The notes under the pieces: model-generated | What the model was told of the DNA's origin: nothing | Database searches by the model: none | What the model saw: only the letters and a program-made list of their open reading frames with translations | Translations under genes and position numbers: made by a program | Shown: positions 29,758 to 38,858 of the stretch, in pieces | Layout: each line of letters opens with the position of its first letter | Position numbering within the stretch: position 1 is the stretch's first letter | DNA from: Thermofilaceae archaeon | GTDB taxonomy: Archaea > Thermoproteota > Thermoprotei > Thermofilales > Thermofilaceae | Assembly: GCA_026986905.1 (NCBI GenBank) | Contig: JALSNQ010000006.1 | Span: 87,634 to 141,721 of the forward strand | DNA length: 54,088 nucleotides | Direction: 5' to 3'

Positions 29758-30585
29758 TCACTCCACCTCCTCCTTCACTCTTTCAAGTCTACGGATTTTC
29801 TCCTCTATTTCGTTCTTCAGCTTAGTGTATGTCTCCTCGCTTATCTGCCCGGCTTTATACATTTCCTCAAGCTTCGAGAGGGCGAGTCTCAGCTTGGCTA
29901 TTTCGGGCTTAGCCTCCGAAACCTTTACACGCTTGAAATGCGGCATTATAAGCCTCTCAGCCTCGCTTATCTTCTTTACAATGCTTTCCTGTAGTTCCCT
30001 CTTTTCCTCGATTAACCGTTCAAGCTCACCTCTAAGCGACTCGTAGACCTCGTCGGTAACTATCCCTAAACGGTGTTTAACCTCCAACTTGCTGAGTTCA
30101 CCAAGGTATGTGTCGATCGACTGCTGAAGGCTCAGTATGATCTTCTCAGCATTCTCCCTGACTTCCTCCCATTCATCTATAAGCTGTCTCGCCTCCGCAT
30201 CGTACTGCTCCCATAATTTGTTGAGATCTATTGCTTTCCCTGCTATCCTATCTATATCCTGCGTTATCTCGACGGGCGGGGCCTCGGCTTCAGCGGCTAC
30301 AGCTACCTGCGGGGTCTCTTTAACGGCTTCTTCCGGCGTTGGAGCTATCTCCGCCTCATGTACTTCTATGGCTGCCCCCTCTTCCGCCTCACTAGGAGCT
30401 TCCCCCTCCTCTTCGGTCTTAGCGGCAGCCTCCTTTTCCTGGTGGCTGATATAGTAGGGACATTCCCAGTACTCGGCCAAGCATGGCATGAACGCTGGGT
30501 CTACCTCTATGCCCCCAGCATAGGCGCAGTAAAACCTCCCTTTTTCATCCCTGTAAAGCCCTGGGCATATATTTTCGGAACTCAT
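29758..30585 (-). CDS. N-terminal Cys4 module, acidic linker, coiled-coil with SHOCT-like C-terminus
   Basis: CPGLYRDEKGRFYCAYAGGIEVDPAFMPCLAEYWECPYY; C-terminal LSKLEEMYKAGQISEETYTKLKNEIEEK. Confidence 0.75.
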   Translation of the reverse strand: MSSENICPGLYRDEKGRFYCAYAGGIEVDPAFMPCLAEYWECPYYISHQEKEAAAKTEEEGEAPSEAEEGAAIEVHEAEIAPTPEEAVKETPQVAVAAEAEAPPVEITQDIDRIAGKAIDLNKLWEQYDAEARQLIDEWEEVRENAEKIILSLQQSIDTYLGELSKLEVKHRLGIVTDEVYESLRGELERLIEEKRELQESIVKKISEAERLIMPHFKRVKVSEAKPEIAKLRLALSKLEEMYKAGQISEETYTKLKNEIEEKIRRLERVKEEVE

Positions 30586-30712
30586 ACTATGTACACCTAC
30601 TTGAACCTAAATCTACTTCTTACGCATTATGCGTGTAATCTGTCTAATAACACTATTTTTTATTGGGAGGGGAGGCGGCCTAGCCATAAATATCTCGCAT
30701 GTGTTTTCAGAA

Positions 30713-30937
30713 GAGATGTCTTCGGGATGCCCCTACTATAGGCTTACCTCGCATGGGAGGCGATGCGTGCTGATGGATCTACAGGAGTGGCGTAGAATAG
30801 GTAAACGCTACATGCAGTACTGCGGAAACGGGGGGAGAGGGTGCAGGCTCATGGCGGCCTTTAGTAGAAAGATCCCACCGGGTAAGAAGTTCTTGGCCGA
30901 CGTGAGAGGTAATGCCCTGCTTGGAGGGAAGAACTAG
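30713..30937 (+). CDS. Small Cys4 protein (start uncertain)
   Basis: MSSGCPYYRLTSHGRRCVLMDLQEWRRIGKRYMQYCGNGGRGCRLMAAFSRK; ORF track opens at 30629 but the downstream ATG looks more likely. Confidence 0.6.
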   Translation, partial: EMSSGCPYYRLTSHGRRCVLMDLQEWRRIGKRYMQYCGNGGRGCRLMAAFSRKIPPGKKFLADVRGNALLGGKN

Positions 30938-32399
30938 GCTCTACGTGGCTTCTGCGACGCTCTGGGGGCTAGGCTTTGCTCTCCTCTACTTTGCTTCAGG
31001 CACCCATAGCATGTATGCTATGCCTCTTTACGCATTGGCTGCTGCGCCGCTGCTAGCTGTAGTCTACATGGCGAGGGGGCCTCGGCTTGGATCAAAGCTT
31101 GCAGGCCTCTCCTATCTGGCCTCGTTTTTCGCCTCTCTCCCTGTGTTCTATATTGCCGGGAGAATACTTTACGATGAGCTTAGGAGTAACGGAAAGGTGC
31201 CTCCAGCACTGGTGGGAATATATGAAGCTTTTCCGGCACAGTTCCCCTATTTTCTGACAATTTTTCTCTTCGCAGTATTCCTGGCTTCAATGGCCTTTTA
31301 TAGAGCATTTGAAGATTTTTTTGAAAGAATAGCTATCATAGAAAAATTCCGAGGAGTGAATTATTTCCTTGAGGCAAGAGCCTCCGGGTGGGATCTCGTC
31401 GGAGCGGTATTAGGCGCGGCTATAACGTTCATCTCGGTAAAGGCCGGCTACACCTATATCGTGCTGCTCCCCTTCCTTTATTTCTCAAAGATACAGGTGC
31501 TCTTAGCGGCCGCCTTATCCTCAACCTTGATAAGTGTCTTTGGCGCGAATATCGACATTGTTGGCTCACTAACAGCAGCCGCCGTATATTATGTATTAGA
31601 GGCATCTCTCTTCTCGCGGTATGCGGGCCAGATAGTAGTCAATGTAAGAAGGCCTATGAGGGTCTTCCTCACCTCTATCTCCTTGCTGATGACGCTCATA
31701 GTTTTCTTCACATTATTTCAAGTTCAAGCGCCGATAATAGCGGCGTCGTATATGCTGCTGGCTCTTCCGATTCTCATATCTCTTTCAACACTAGAGGTGG
31801 GCGCTCTATCTCTACCCCTGGGCGTCGCTATAGCTGTAGGAGCCGGTTTGGGAAGGGAAGTCGGAGGCTTCATCGGAGTCGACGGCGGAATAGTGCAGGT
31901 CCTCGCGTACATGTTTGCTTCGACTATTCTAGCTGCACAGGTTTCGTCTTATTCAACACTGATGACTACTGGAGAGGAAACCGAGGAGTGCTATATCGGA
32001 TTGATGGAAGGAGTGGCAGCGCTTTTCGCGGCGGTAATAGCGACCTGGTATTACGGTGTAAGAGAGACGACCTTCAACTTCACGGGCTTTCTTAGAGGAG
32101 GCTCCTTCACGTTGGCCGGATTGGCTCTCCCCGCCGCAGCCCTGGGAGTTAGCGTGGTCCACATGGTGTTTGCGACGCCTCTGGTGAGCGAGGGGCTATG
32201 GCTGGCGGCTATAAACCCTTTTGATCCTCTCGGGATATTATTGGGTTGCTTTTTCCCGTCGCCTGTTTTCTCTGCAACGGCTGTCTCAGCCATAGTGTTA
32301 AAGCTTGTAAATGCTCGTAGCGGTAAGTTAACTCCTATTATGAGAGGATTCACCTACGGCATGAGTGTGGCAGCTATCCTATTATCCGTGGCTGTGTGA
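30912..32399 (+). CDS. Polytopic membrane protein, unknown family
   Basis: 495 aa with many hydrophobic segments; real start uncertain (overlaps previous ORF). Confidence 0.75.
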   Translation: MPCLEGRTRLYVASATLWGLGFALLYFASGTHSMYAMPLYALAAAPLLAVVYMARGPRLGSKLAGLSYLASFFASLPVFYIAGRILYDELRSNGKVPPALVGIYEAFPAQFPYFLTIFLFAVFLASMAFYRAFEDFFERIAIIEKFRGVNYFLEARASGWDLVGAVLGAAITFISVKAGYTYIVLLPFLYFSKIQVLLAAALSSTLISVFGANIDIVGSLTAAAVYYVLEASLFSRYAGQIVVNVRRPMRVFLTSISLLMTLIVFFTLFQVQAPIIAASYMLLALPILISLSTLEVGALSLPLGVAIAVGAGLGREVGGFIGVDGGIVQVLAYMFASTILAAQVSSYSTLMTTGEETEECYIGLMEGVAALFAAVIATWYYGVRETTFNFTGFLRGGSFTLAGLALPAAALGVSVVHMVFATPLVSEGLWLAAINPFDPLGILLGCFFPSPVFSATAVSAIVLKLVNARSGKLTPIMRGFTYGMSVAAILLSVAV

Positions 32400-32456
32400 G
32401 GGCTCAGCGGAACATCGATATATATTCCCCAGGGGCTAGCCTCTTGGTGTGGAGGC

Positions 32457-32804
32457 GTGTTCATAAGGCGAGAAGATATAATACGTAGGTGTAGCTCGCT
32501 TATCTCAAAGGCGCTTATAATAAATGCGGTGGTAGCTCTTCTACCCCCCATCTACCTGCTAGTGATGGATAGAATAGACCTCGTGGCACTTGTAGTATTT
32601 GCGTTTTCTGTGGTGTCGATTATAATGCTATATGTTCTTCGGAGAAGCATCGAGGACTACTCGCTCGGCACGGCGTACAGGCTCGCCCCCATTGCTGCTT
32701 TCACAGGCTTTATAGGCGGGGCGGTCATCGTTGGGGTAATAGTGCTCAAAGTGAGAGGCATGCTGGCAGACTTTCTAGCATCTAGGAGGGGTGCTTCGAG
32801 GTAG
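32457..32804 (+). CDS. Small membrane protein
   Basis: 115 aa, three predicted hydrophobic segments; GTG start. Confidence 0.6.
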   Translation: MFIRREDIIRRCSSLISKALIINAVVALLPPIYLLVMDRIDLVALVVFAFSVVSIIMLYVLRRSIEDYSLGTAYRLAPIAAFTGFIGGAVIVGVIVLKVRGMLADFLASRRGASR

Positions 32805-32848
32805 AGTTTATATCTTGTCTAGGGTGAAATTGGCGGGAGGTGTCGGTA

Positions 32849-33304
32849 ATGCCGGTAAAAACGGAGCCCCCCGAGCCTCTGGTAAAGGTTCCACTGCTTA
32901 AGCGCTACGGAGGCGTCCCCCCTAAGGAGTGGAGGAGGGGAAGGGGGTTCAGCGTAGGCGAGGTAGAGGCAGCAGGGCTCACCGTTAAGGAGGCAAGAAT
33001 GATAGGGCTCTACGTGGATGAGCGGAGGAAAAGCGTTCACGAAGAAAACATCGAGGCCATAAAGAAGTGGGTCGAGGCCGTGAAAAACGGTGAGGTTTCT
33101 ACTGAGCCGCGCTTGCCCTCTGTAGAAGTCGTCAAGAAGGATCTCTCTAGGCCGTTTAAGGGTAAGACGATGAGTGGCCGTAAGGGGCGTGGCCTGCTTA
33201 GACTCAAGAACAGGTACACCCACCACTATAAGTGGAAGAAGAAGCGGAGGGAGCGCATGCTCAAGAAGAGGCATGAGGCGGCAAGGCATAAGGGCGGAGA
33301 CTAG
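32849..33304 (+). CDS. rpl13e: Ribosomal protein L13e
   Basis: GRGFSVGEVEAAGLTVKEARMIGLYVDERRKSVHEENIEAIKKW. Confidence 0.9.
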   Translation: MPVKTEPPEPLVKVPLLKRYGGVPPKEWRRGRGFSVGEVEAAGLTVKEARMIGLYVDERRKSVHEENIEAIKKWVEAVKNGEVSTEPRLPSVEVVKKDLSRPFKGKTMSGRKGRGLLRLKNRYTHHYKWKKKRRERMLKKRHEAARHKGGD

Positions 33305-33453
33305 CCCTCGCCTATCGTTTTCTTATAGTTCTCTATAACTCTCCATGCATGCTCCATGACTATCTTTGATCCACACTTAAAGCAGTAGTATTTTCCTCCT
33401 ATCTTCGCTGTAACGTGGGGGCTGCCGCAGACACTGCACCTGTAGGGCATCAT
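33301..33453 (-). CDS. 50-aa zinc-ribbon protein
   Basis: MMPYRCSVCGSPHVTAKIGGKYYCFKCGSKIVMEHAWRVIENYKKTIGEG; convergent with L13e, stop codons overlapping at CTAG; absent from ORF track. Confidence 0.75.
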   Translation of the reverse strand: MMPYRCSVCGSPHVTAKIGGKYYCFKCGSKIVMEHAWRVIENYKKTIGEG

Positions 33454-33537
33454 GTTGTGTAGGGCGGTGCAGCCAATATGTTTTTATCTAGCCATCCACC
33501 ATGTGAACGCCGAGAAGACCGTCAAGGTGCGTCAGAG

Positions 33538-33804
33538 ATGAGGCCTAGAGTTGAGCTTCCACTAAAAGTGCTGGAGAAGAACATCGGCAACGTGATTTTC
33601 GTGAAGCTGAAGGACGGGACAGAGTATATAGGGAAACTAGAGTCGAGCGACCTCTCGATGAATCTTATACTCTCCGACGCAAAGCAGGTGTCCGACACTA
33701 AGGAGGTTTTAAAGAACTATGGAACCATCCTGATTAGGGGCAGTAACATACTGTATATATCGGTTGAACCCGATAAAGTAACCTTCTATGAACAGGAGTC
33801 ATAG
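33538..33804 (+). CDS. Lsm/Sm-like archaeal protein
   Basis: MRPRVELPLKVLEKNIGNVIFVKLKDGTEYIGKLESSDLSMNLILSDAKQ...GTILIRGSNILYIS. Confidence 0.93.
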   Translation: MRPRVELPLKVLEKNIGNVIFVKLKDGTEYIGKLESSDLSMNLILSDAKQVSDTKEVLKNYGTILIRGSNILYISVEPDKVTFYEQES

Positions 33805-33851
33805 AGTACCATGTTTAATATACTCTATGATTCTACCTCACCCGAACAACT

Positions 33852-35075
33852 ATGACCGGGAAAAACATCAGCGTGGAAAAGCTTTCGAGCACGCCGGTCG
33901 CCAAAGGCCCCGTCGAAATAGTGGAGAGGAAGGGGGTAGGCCACCCCGACTATATAGCTGACTCGGTGGCTGAGATAGCGAGTAGGGAGCTTTCGAAATA
34001 CTACCTTCAGCGATTCGGCGCGATACTGCATCACAACCTGGATAAAGTATTGCTTGTAGGCGGTCAGGCGGAGCCGCGCTTCGGAGGCGGCGAGGTTCTA
34101 CATCCAATATACATCCTAGTAGCTGGCAGGGCTACCACGGAGATAATTGAGGAGGATGGCTCTAAGGTGATGGTCCCGATAGGCCCTCTAATCCTCGGCT
34201 CAGTGAAAAAGTGGATCCGGGAGAACATGCGCTTCCTGGATCCCGAGAAACATGTTATAATAGATTACCGCGTTGGAAAGGGCTCGGCCGACCTCGTCGA
34301 CATCTACTCTAGGAAGAGCGGTTATCCGGGATCGAACGACACGTCTGTGGGGGTCGGGTTCGCCCCGCTCACCGAGACTGAAAGACTTGTCCTAGAGACA
34401 GAGAGGCTTCTTAACTCGAAGAATGTAAAGGAGGAGTATCCGGCGATAGGCGAAGACATAAAGGTTATGGGTGTCCGGAAGAACGACACAATATACCTTA
34501 CGGTAGCCGCGGCCATGGTCTCCAAGTTTATAAGCAGCACGGAAGAGTACCTCGAAGTAAAGAACGCTGTAAAGAAATTAGTGGAAGAAAAGGCCTCCGA
34601 GATAACTGAAAAGAAAGTCGAGGTGTTCGTGAACACCGGCGACGACCCCTCGCGCGGTGACAGGGGCGGGCTATACCTGGTGGTGACGGGCACCTCTGCT
34701 GAGCAGGGCGATGACGGGGCTACTGGCCGCGGCAATAGGGCTAACGGGCTAATCACGCCCTTTAGGCCAATGTCGCTGGAAGCTACAGCGGGGAAGAATC
34801 CCGTGAATCACATAGGGAAGCTATACAACATAGTCGCCTTTAGAGCCGCCGAGGAAATCGCGGGGCTCGACCACATAGAGGAGGTCTACGTGAAGCTGAT
34901 AAGCCAGATAGGCAAGCCGATCAATCAGCCATTACTCGGGTATATAACTATAAACGCGCCTGACGACGTGTACTCCCGTGTAAGGCACAGCGCCGAGGAG
35001 ATACTGGCGAAGCACTTAGACGGGATAAACGAGCTTTGGAGGGAAGTCTTGGAGGGCAAGGTCACCCTCTACTAG
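33852..35075 (+). CDS. mat: S-adenosylmethionine synthetase, archaeal type
   Basis: VERKGVGHPDYIADSVAEIASRELSKYYLQRFGAILHHNLDKVLLVGGQ...GDRGGLYLVVTGTSAEQGDDGATGRGNRANGLI. Confidence 0.95.
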   Translation: MTGKNISVEKLSSTPVAKGPVEIVERKGVGHPDYIADSVAEIASRELSKYYLQRFGAILHHNLDKVLLVGGQAEPRFGGGEVLHPIYILVAGRATTEIIEEDGSKVMVPIGPLILGSVKKWIRENMRFLDPEKHVIIDYRVGKGSADLVDIYSRKSGYPGSNDTSVGVGFAPLTETERLVLETERLLNSKNVKEEYPAIGEDIKVMGVRKNDTIYLTVAAAMVSKFISSTEEYLEVKNAVKKLVEEKASEITEKKVEVFVNTGDDPSRGDRGGLYLVVTGTSAEQGDDGATGRGNRANGLITPFRPMSLEATAGKNPVNHIGKLYNIVAFRAAEEIAGLDHIEEVYVKLISQIGKPINQPLLGYITINAPDDVYSRVRHSAEEILAKHLDGINELWREVLEGKVTLY

Positions 35076-37080
35076 CCTTTTTGGCTAGGAGCTCTCTCTT
35101 CCTCATTTCTTTGTACATTTTTATGAAGCGGACGAGCTCTTCTCTAGTAGGCTCCTCTCTGCGTAGCGGCCGTATCTCGGAAGGATTTACAATGTAGAGA
35201 TTCCCCACCGTAATATGCTGCTCAGGCAGCAGGGCTATTTTGGCGGGCAAAGAGTCGAGCCGTCTACCGAGTTTTCCGAGAGCCTTCTCGTCCAATAGTA
35301 GTGTTACCTGTATGTCGCCGGAGAGCATGTCTCTAAGCCTCTCTATTAGAGGGGTAGCGCCATAGTCCTCTACAACTTTCTCGTCCACAACTAGGTATTC
35401 CGGCCGCTTGGCGCCGTTAAATACCTCTACAAGGGGGAACCTCGGGGCAAGCACAGCTTCGCCCCCATATACCTTTTCTAGATAGACACCTATCCGGCTG
35501 AGAAAGTCTTCTTTCTCTGTAAGCGTTTCCTCCAATTCGCGGAGTCTTTCCCTCAGGTTCCTCAGTTGTAGCCTAAGCTTGGAGTATTCTCTTTCCCTGT
35601 AAAGTTCTACCTGCCTAGCCTTAATTAGCTCTCTACTCCTCTCTTTTTCCTCTAAAAGTTTTTCTTCAAGTTCCTTGACGCGCTTTTCCAGCTTCTCGTT
35701 TCTACGAAGGGTTTCGTCGAGGGCCCGCCTGTATTTTTCGGCGACTAGCTTATAGTTTTCCTCTCCGGCCTCCTCCTTTGGAGCGCTCGCCTCTAGCAGC
35801 GGCGCAAGCTCTACCTTTCTCCTAATGATTCTTCTAAGGGCCTCTGTGACCGAGAAGCCTTGAAGTACTAGGAGTTTTGCCTCGTCAACGTTTATCCTTA
35901 CCCCGAGCCTTCTGGCCTCGCGTTCGACCTGGTCAAGCTTTACGTGGAAGTGTTGATAAGCCTTGACGGCTGCGGCTAAGGCGTCGCGCTGATGGCTATC
36001 CTTTGCGCGTATACCGTAGTTTTCCAGGAATCTTGACGCTATGCTCCTCTTTTCCTCGACGCTAAGCGTTCTCGCCGGGTAGAAGAGCCGGGCCTTGAGC
36101 ATGGATGAAAGTTTTTTCACGTAGCTTGGTGGCGGGTTGACATCTGCTGCTATTATTACTGGGTGCCCGTAGCTGTGGAGTAGTTCTGCGAGCTGGTTTC
36201 TGCCAGCCCAGCGCCGTGTGAGGAGAAGTAGGGGGCGGCCAGCCAAGTCCAATATGGCTACCCCCGTGGACATCCCGGGGTCAACGCCCACTATCAAGTA
36301 CCTGTTAGGGGGTCCCCGCCTCAGCGACGCCTTGCTCCTAAGCGGTACAAACTCTATTTTCTCCCTTTTTACAGGCTCTATTTCTACTTGGAGATCATAG
36401 CCCCGTGAAGGCCTGACTATGCCGTAGAGCTTATCCCTGCTAACGTATGCGATAAACGTGGCGCTCTCGAGTCCTGCCCCGCTTTTGCGGACGAATACGT
36501 CGTAGTCGATTCCAGCTTTACGCAGCTTCTCCTCTATTTCCCGCTTTTTTCTCAGTACAAGCATCTCTAAGTTGCGTTTGTAGCGTTCTCTACTCATGCC
36601 TCCTTGACCGGGTACGCGGCCACGTGAGACCGTGATCCTCGTCTCCTCCTCGAAGATGAGCGCCTCAGAACCTATGCCGCGGCGGGCTAGGAGGGCGTTG
36701 ATGCGCGCCGTCTCCAAGGGGCCGGGTTTTTCTCTGCACAGGCCTAGCGCGCTGCAGAGAGTCTCGAGGGGATAGCTTTCACCTCGGATAAGCGTGGTCT
36801 GTATTATTCTCGGCATCCTTTCGAAGTGCCTGTAGAGGGTGTAAGCTACACCTTCTTCATCGGGTGCCAGTTCAAAGATGTTGTCTAGCGCTAAAGCCTC
36901 TACCGCGTTTTTCTCCACAATACCGGCTATCTCCTCGAGGGATACCTTGCCGTATTCCTCCACTACTCTGTTGTCGATTAGTAGCGCAGCGGCAAAGAGG
37001 GGTTTAGAGGCGCTGGGCGAGCTACCGGGCAGTATGTCTAGGCCAAGTATCCGCCTAGGGATCACGTTATCGTCTATCAC
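35062..37080 (-). CDS. DUF460-like protein (RNase-H-like fold plus coiled coil)
   Basis: YLIVGVDPGMSTGVAILDLAG, central coiled coil, C-terminal Arg/Lys-rich. GTG at 37080 (GTGA overlap with rio2 stop) preferred over track start 37221. Confidence 0.85.
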   Translation of the reverse strand: MIDDNVIPRRILGLDILPGSSPSASKPLFAAALLIDNRVVEEYGKVSLEEIAGIVEKNAVEALALDNIFELAPDEEGVAYTLYRHFERMPRIIQTTLIRGESYPLETLCSALGLCREKPGPLETARINALLARRGIGSEALIFEEETRITVSRGRVPGQGGMSRERYKRNLEMLVLRKKREIEEKLRKAGIDYDVFVRKSGAGLESATFIAYVSRDKLYGIVRPSRGYDLQVEIEPVKREKIEFVPLRSKASLRRGPPNRYLIVGVDPGMSTGVAILDLAGRPLLLLTRRWAGRNQLAELLHSYGHPVIIAADVNPPPSYVKKLSSMLKARLFYPARTLSVEEKRSIASRFLENYGIRAKDSHQRDALAAAVKAYQHFHVKLDQVEREARRLGVRINVDEAKLLVLQGFSVTEALRRIIRRKVELAPLLEASAPKEEAGEENYKLVAEKYRRALDETLRRNEKLEKRVKELEEKLLEEKERSRELIKARQVELYREREYSKLRLQLRNLRERLRELEETLTEKEDFLSRIGVYLEKVYGGEAVLAPRFPLVEVFNGAKRPEYLVVDEKVVEDYGATPLIERLRDMLSGDIQVTLLLDEKALGKLGRRLDSLPAKIALLPEQHITVGNLYIVNPSEIRPLRREEPTREELVRFIKMYKEMRKRELLAKKASRG

Positions 37081-37979
37081 AGGCCTACTTGTCGTAAAAA
37101 TTCTTCGGTTATTTTCTCGGGGTCTAATCCTAGCTTGAACCTTTTCTCCATGTAGGTTGCCACTCTCTTCACGTCCCTGGAAAGGTACAGCGCTGCTTGG
37201 GGGTGTGTGGAGGGGATCCACTGCGGCCAGTCTATAATGTAGATGGCCTCCCCCTCCGCAACCATGATGTTGTACTCGCTTAAATCTCCGTGGATTATGC
37301 CCACTCTAAATGCCTTCTCGACCTCTGAGAGGGTTTTCTCCAGTATGCCTCGGGGGTTTGAGGGGTCGGGGGCCCTGTAGAGCTCTACTCCATTTATAAA
37401 CTCTGTAACTACCACATGCCTGTTCCAGCCTATGGGCTGGGGGACCGATACGCCGCGCTTATAGAGAGACATGAGGGCTTTATACTCCTGAGTTGCGGAG
37501 AGTCTCGCCTCGTAGATCCAAGATATGTGCTTCTTCTCGGCGATGTATCCTCTTACACGCTTTGTTTTTCGAAAGCTTATCCGCCCTACCCTGTGAAACT
37601 TTACTGCGACTATTTTCTCCCCTGGCGTCACGCCCATGTATACCTCCGACTCCTTGCCTTCCCCGAGAGGGGTAGTGGATATCATGTGGATTACGCCCTT
37701 CTTTATGAGGGCGTTCAGTGCGAGGCAGTCATAGCCTCTGCTTGTCAAGAGGTATCCAACGTAGGGCTGCTTGGTTCTCTGCACTAAGCCGAGCTTGTTG
37801 AGTTTTTTTAGCCTCCTAAGGATGAACTCTTCCCCGAACCCTGTAAAGCCTGCTATAAAGCGTGTCTCCACGTACTCCCGGGTTGACATGCCGTGCTCTA
37901 TCGCCACTAGGATACGGTAGTCCTTCTCGTCTATCGATCTGAGCGCTGAGATGGAGAGTTTTACACTCACGGCCAGCAT
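37077..37979 (-). CDS. rio2: RIO2-type serine/threonine protein kinase
   Basis: STTPLGEGKESEVYMG, VAVKFHRVGRISFRKTKRVR, GIIHGDLSEYNIMV, IIDWPQW. Confidence 0.95.
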   Translation of the reverse strand: MLAVSVKLSISALRSIDEKDYRILVAIEHGMSTREYVETRFIAGFTGFGEEFILRRLKKLNKLGLVQRTKQPYVGYLLTSRGYDCLALNALIKKGVIHMISTTPLGEGKESEVYMGVTPGEKIVAVKFHRVGRISFRKTKRVRGYIAEKKHISWIYEARLSATQEYKALMSLYKRGVSVPQPIGWNRHVVVTEFINGVELYRAPDPSNPRGILEKTLSEVEKAFRVGIIHGDLSEYNIMVAEGEAIYIIDWPQWIPSTHPQAALYLSRDVKRVATYMEKRFKLGLDPEKITEEFLRQVGL

Positions 37980-38027
37980 TGAGTTTATGTGTGCCGCATA
38001 TTAACTTGCCTGGCGGGCCTGGAGAGC

Positions 38028-38091
38028 GCGGCGGGATGAGCTCTCAGCTCGCGGCTGATACGTGAAGACTTCCTCGATTACTGACCGCCGC
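38028..38091 (+). ncRNA. Candidate C/D box sRNA
   Basis: GCGGCGG-G-ATGAGCT(C)-CTCAGCTCGCGG-CTGA(D')-TAC-GTGAAGA(C')-CTTCCTCGATTA-CTGA(D)-CCGCCGC: 7-bp terminal stem, two exact 12-nt guides, CATATTAAC TATA-like box upstream. Confidence 0.72.
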
Positions 38092-38839
38092 CCAGAAAGC
38101 CCAGCAGCCCCCTCTTCTCCCCCTCATAGCTTATCTCTAAAAGATCCTTTAACGCGGGGAGCGCTGAGTTGTATACCGGGACTCCCCCCAGGGTATCTCT
38201 GTGTACAATGCTTTTGTGCAGGTGGCCATGTACGACGATGTCGGGCTTTGTCCTCTCCACCACCGTTGCCAGGTGCTTAGAAGACATGTTTTCCCAGAAC
38301 CTTTCATCCTCCCCTGTAAGCGTTTTACACCGTGGAGGATAGTGGGTAAGCAGTATGGTTACTTCGTCGGAGTATCTTGAACGTAATAACAGCCTCCCTA
38401 TCTTAGCTATCCTCTCCTGGTACACCCGGGATATCCCCGGTACGTGTCGTGCCTGCCAAGGCGTGGGCTTGTCTAGCGCGCCGCGCGTGCCCACCACGCC
38501 TATTTTCAGGTCGCCTACTTCTAGGCGTATATACTCGTCGTCCAGCCATATGGCTTCGCCGCAGGTCTTTATGATAAGCTCCTTGATCTCATCGTATTCC
38601 TCATTGCCGTAGACGGAGACTATGGGCGTTGAAGGCCACTTTTCCCTAAGCGGGGTTATAACCCTTGTGCATTCCCTCCATCTCCCCCTCTCCACTATGT
38701 CGCCGGCCAAGAGGATGATGTCGGGCCGCGTCTTCCTGGGCGATAGTTTTCTGAGATATAATGCTAGGTAGCGCGGAGAATGTATATCCGCCGTAGCCAG
38801 TATTTTCAAGCGCACACTAAGAGCTGGGCGCGGCGCCAC
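38078..38839 (-). CDS. Metallophosphoesterase
   Basis: ILATADIHSPRY, LLAGDIVERG, VYGNEEYDE, LLTHYPP, VHGHLHKS. Confidence 0.92.
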   Translation of the reverse strand: MAPRPALSVRLKILATADIHSPRYLALYLRKLSPRKTRPDIILLAGDIVERGRWRECTRVITPLREKWPSTPIVSVYGNEEYDEIKELIIKTCGEAIWLDDEYIRLEVGDLKIGVVGTRGALDKPTPWQARHVPGISRVYQERIAKIGRLLLRSRYSDEVTILLTHYPPRCKTLTGEDERFWENMSSKHLATVVERTKPDIVVHGHLHKSIVHRDTLGGVPVYNSALPALKDLLEISYEGEKRGLLGFLGGGQ

Positions 38840-38858
38840 CTATTTCTTTAGCCCATGT

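Noticed and set aside
31388-32095. 235-aa alternate-frame ORF inside the polytopic membrane gene
   Set aside because: Ser/Arg-rich out-of-frame translation; the overlapping hydrophobic ORF is clearly coding.
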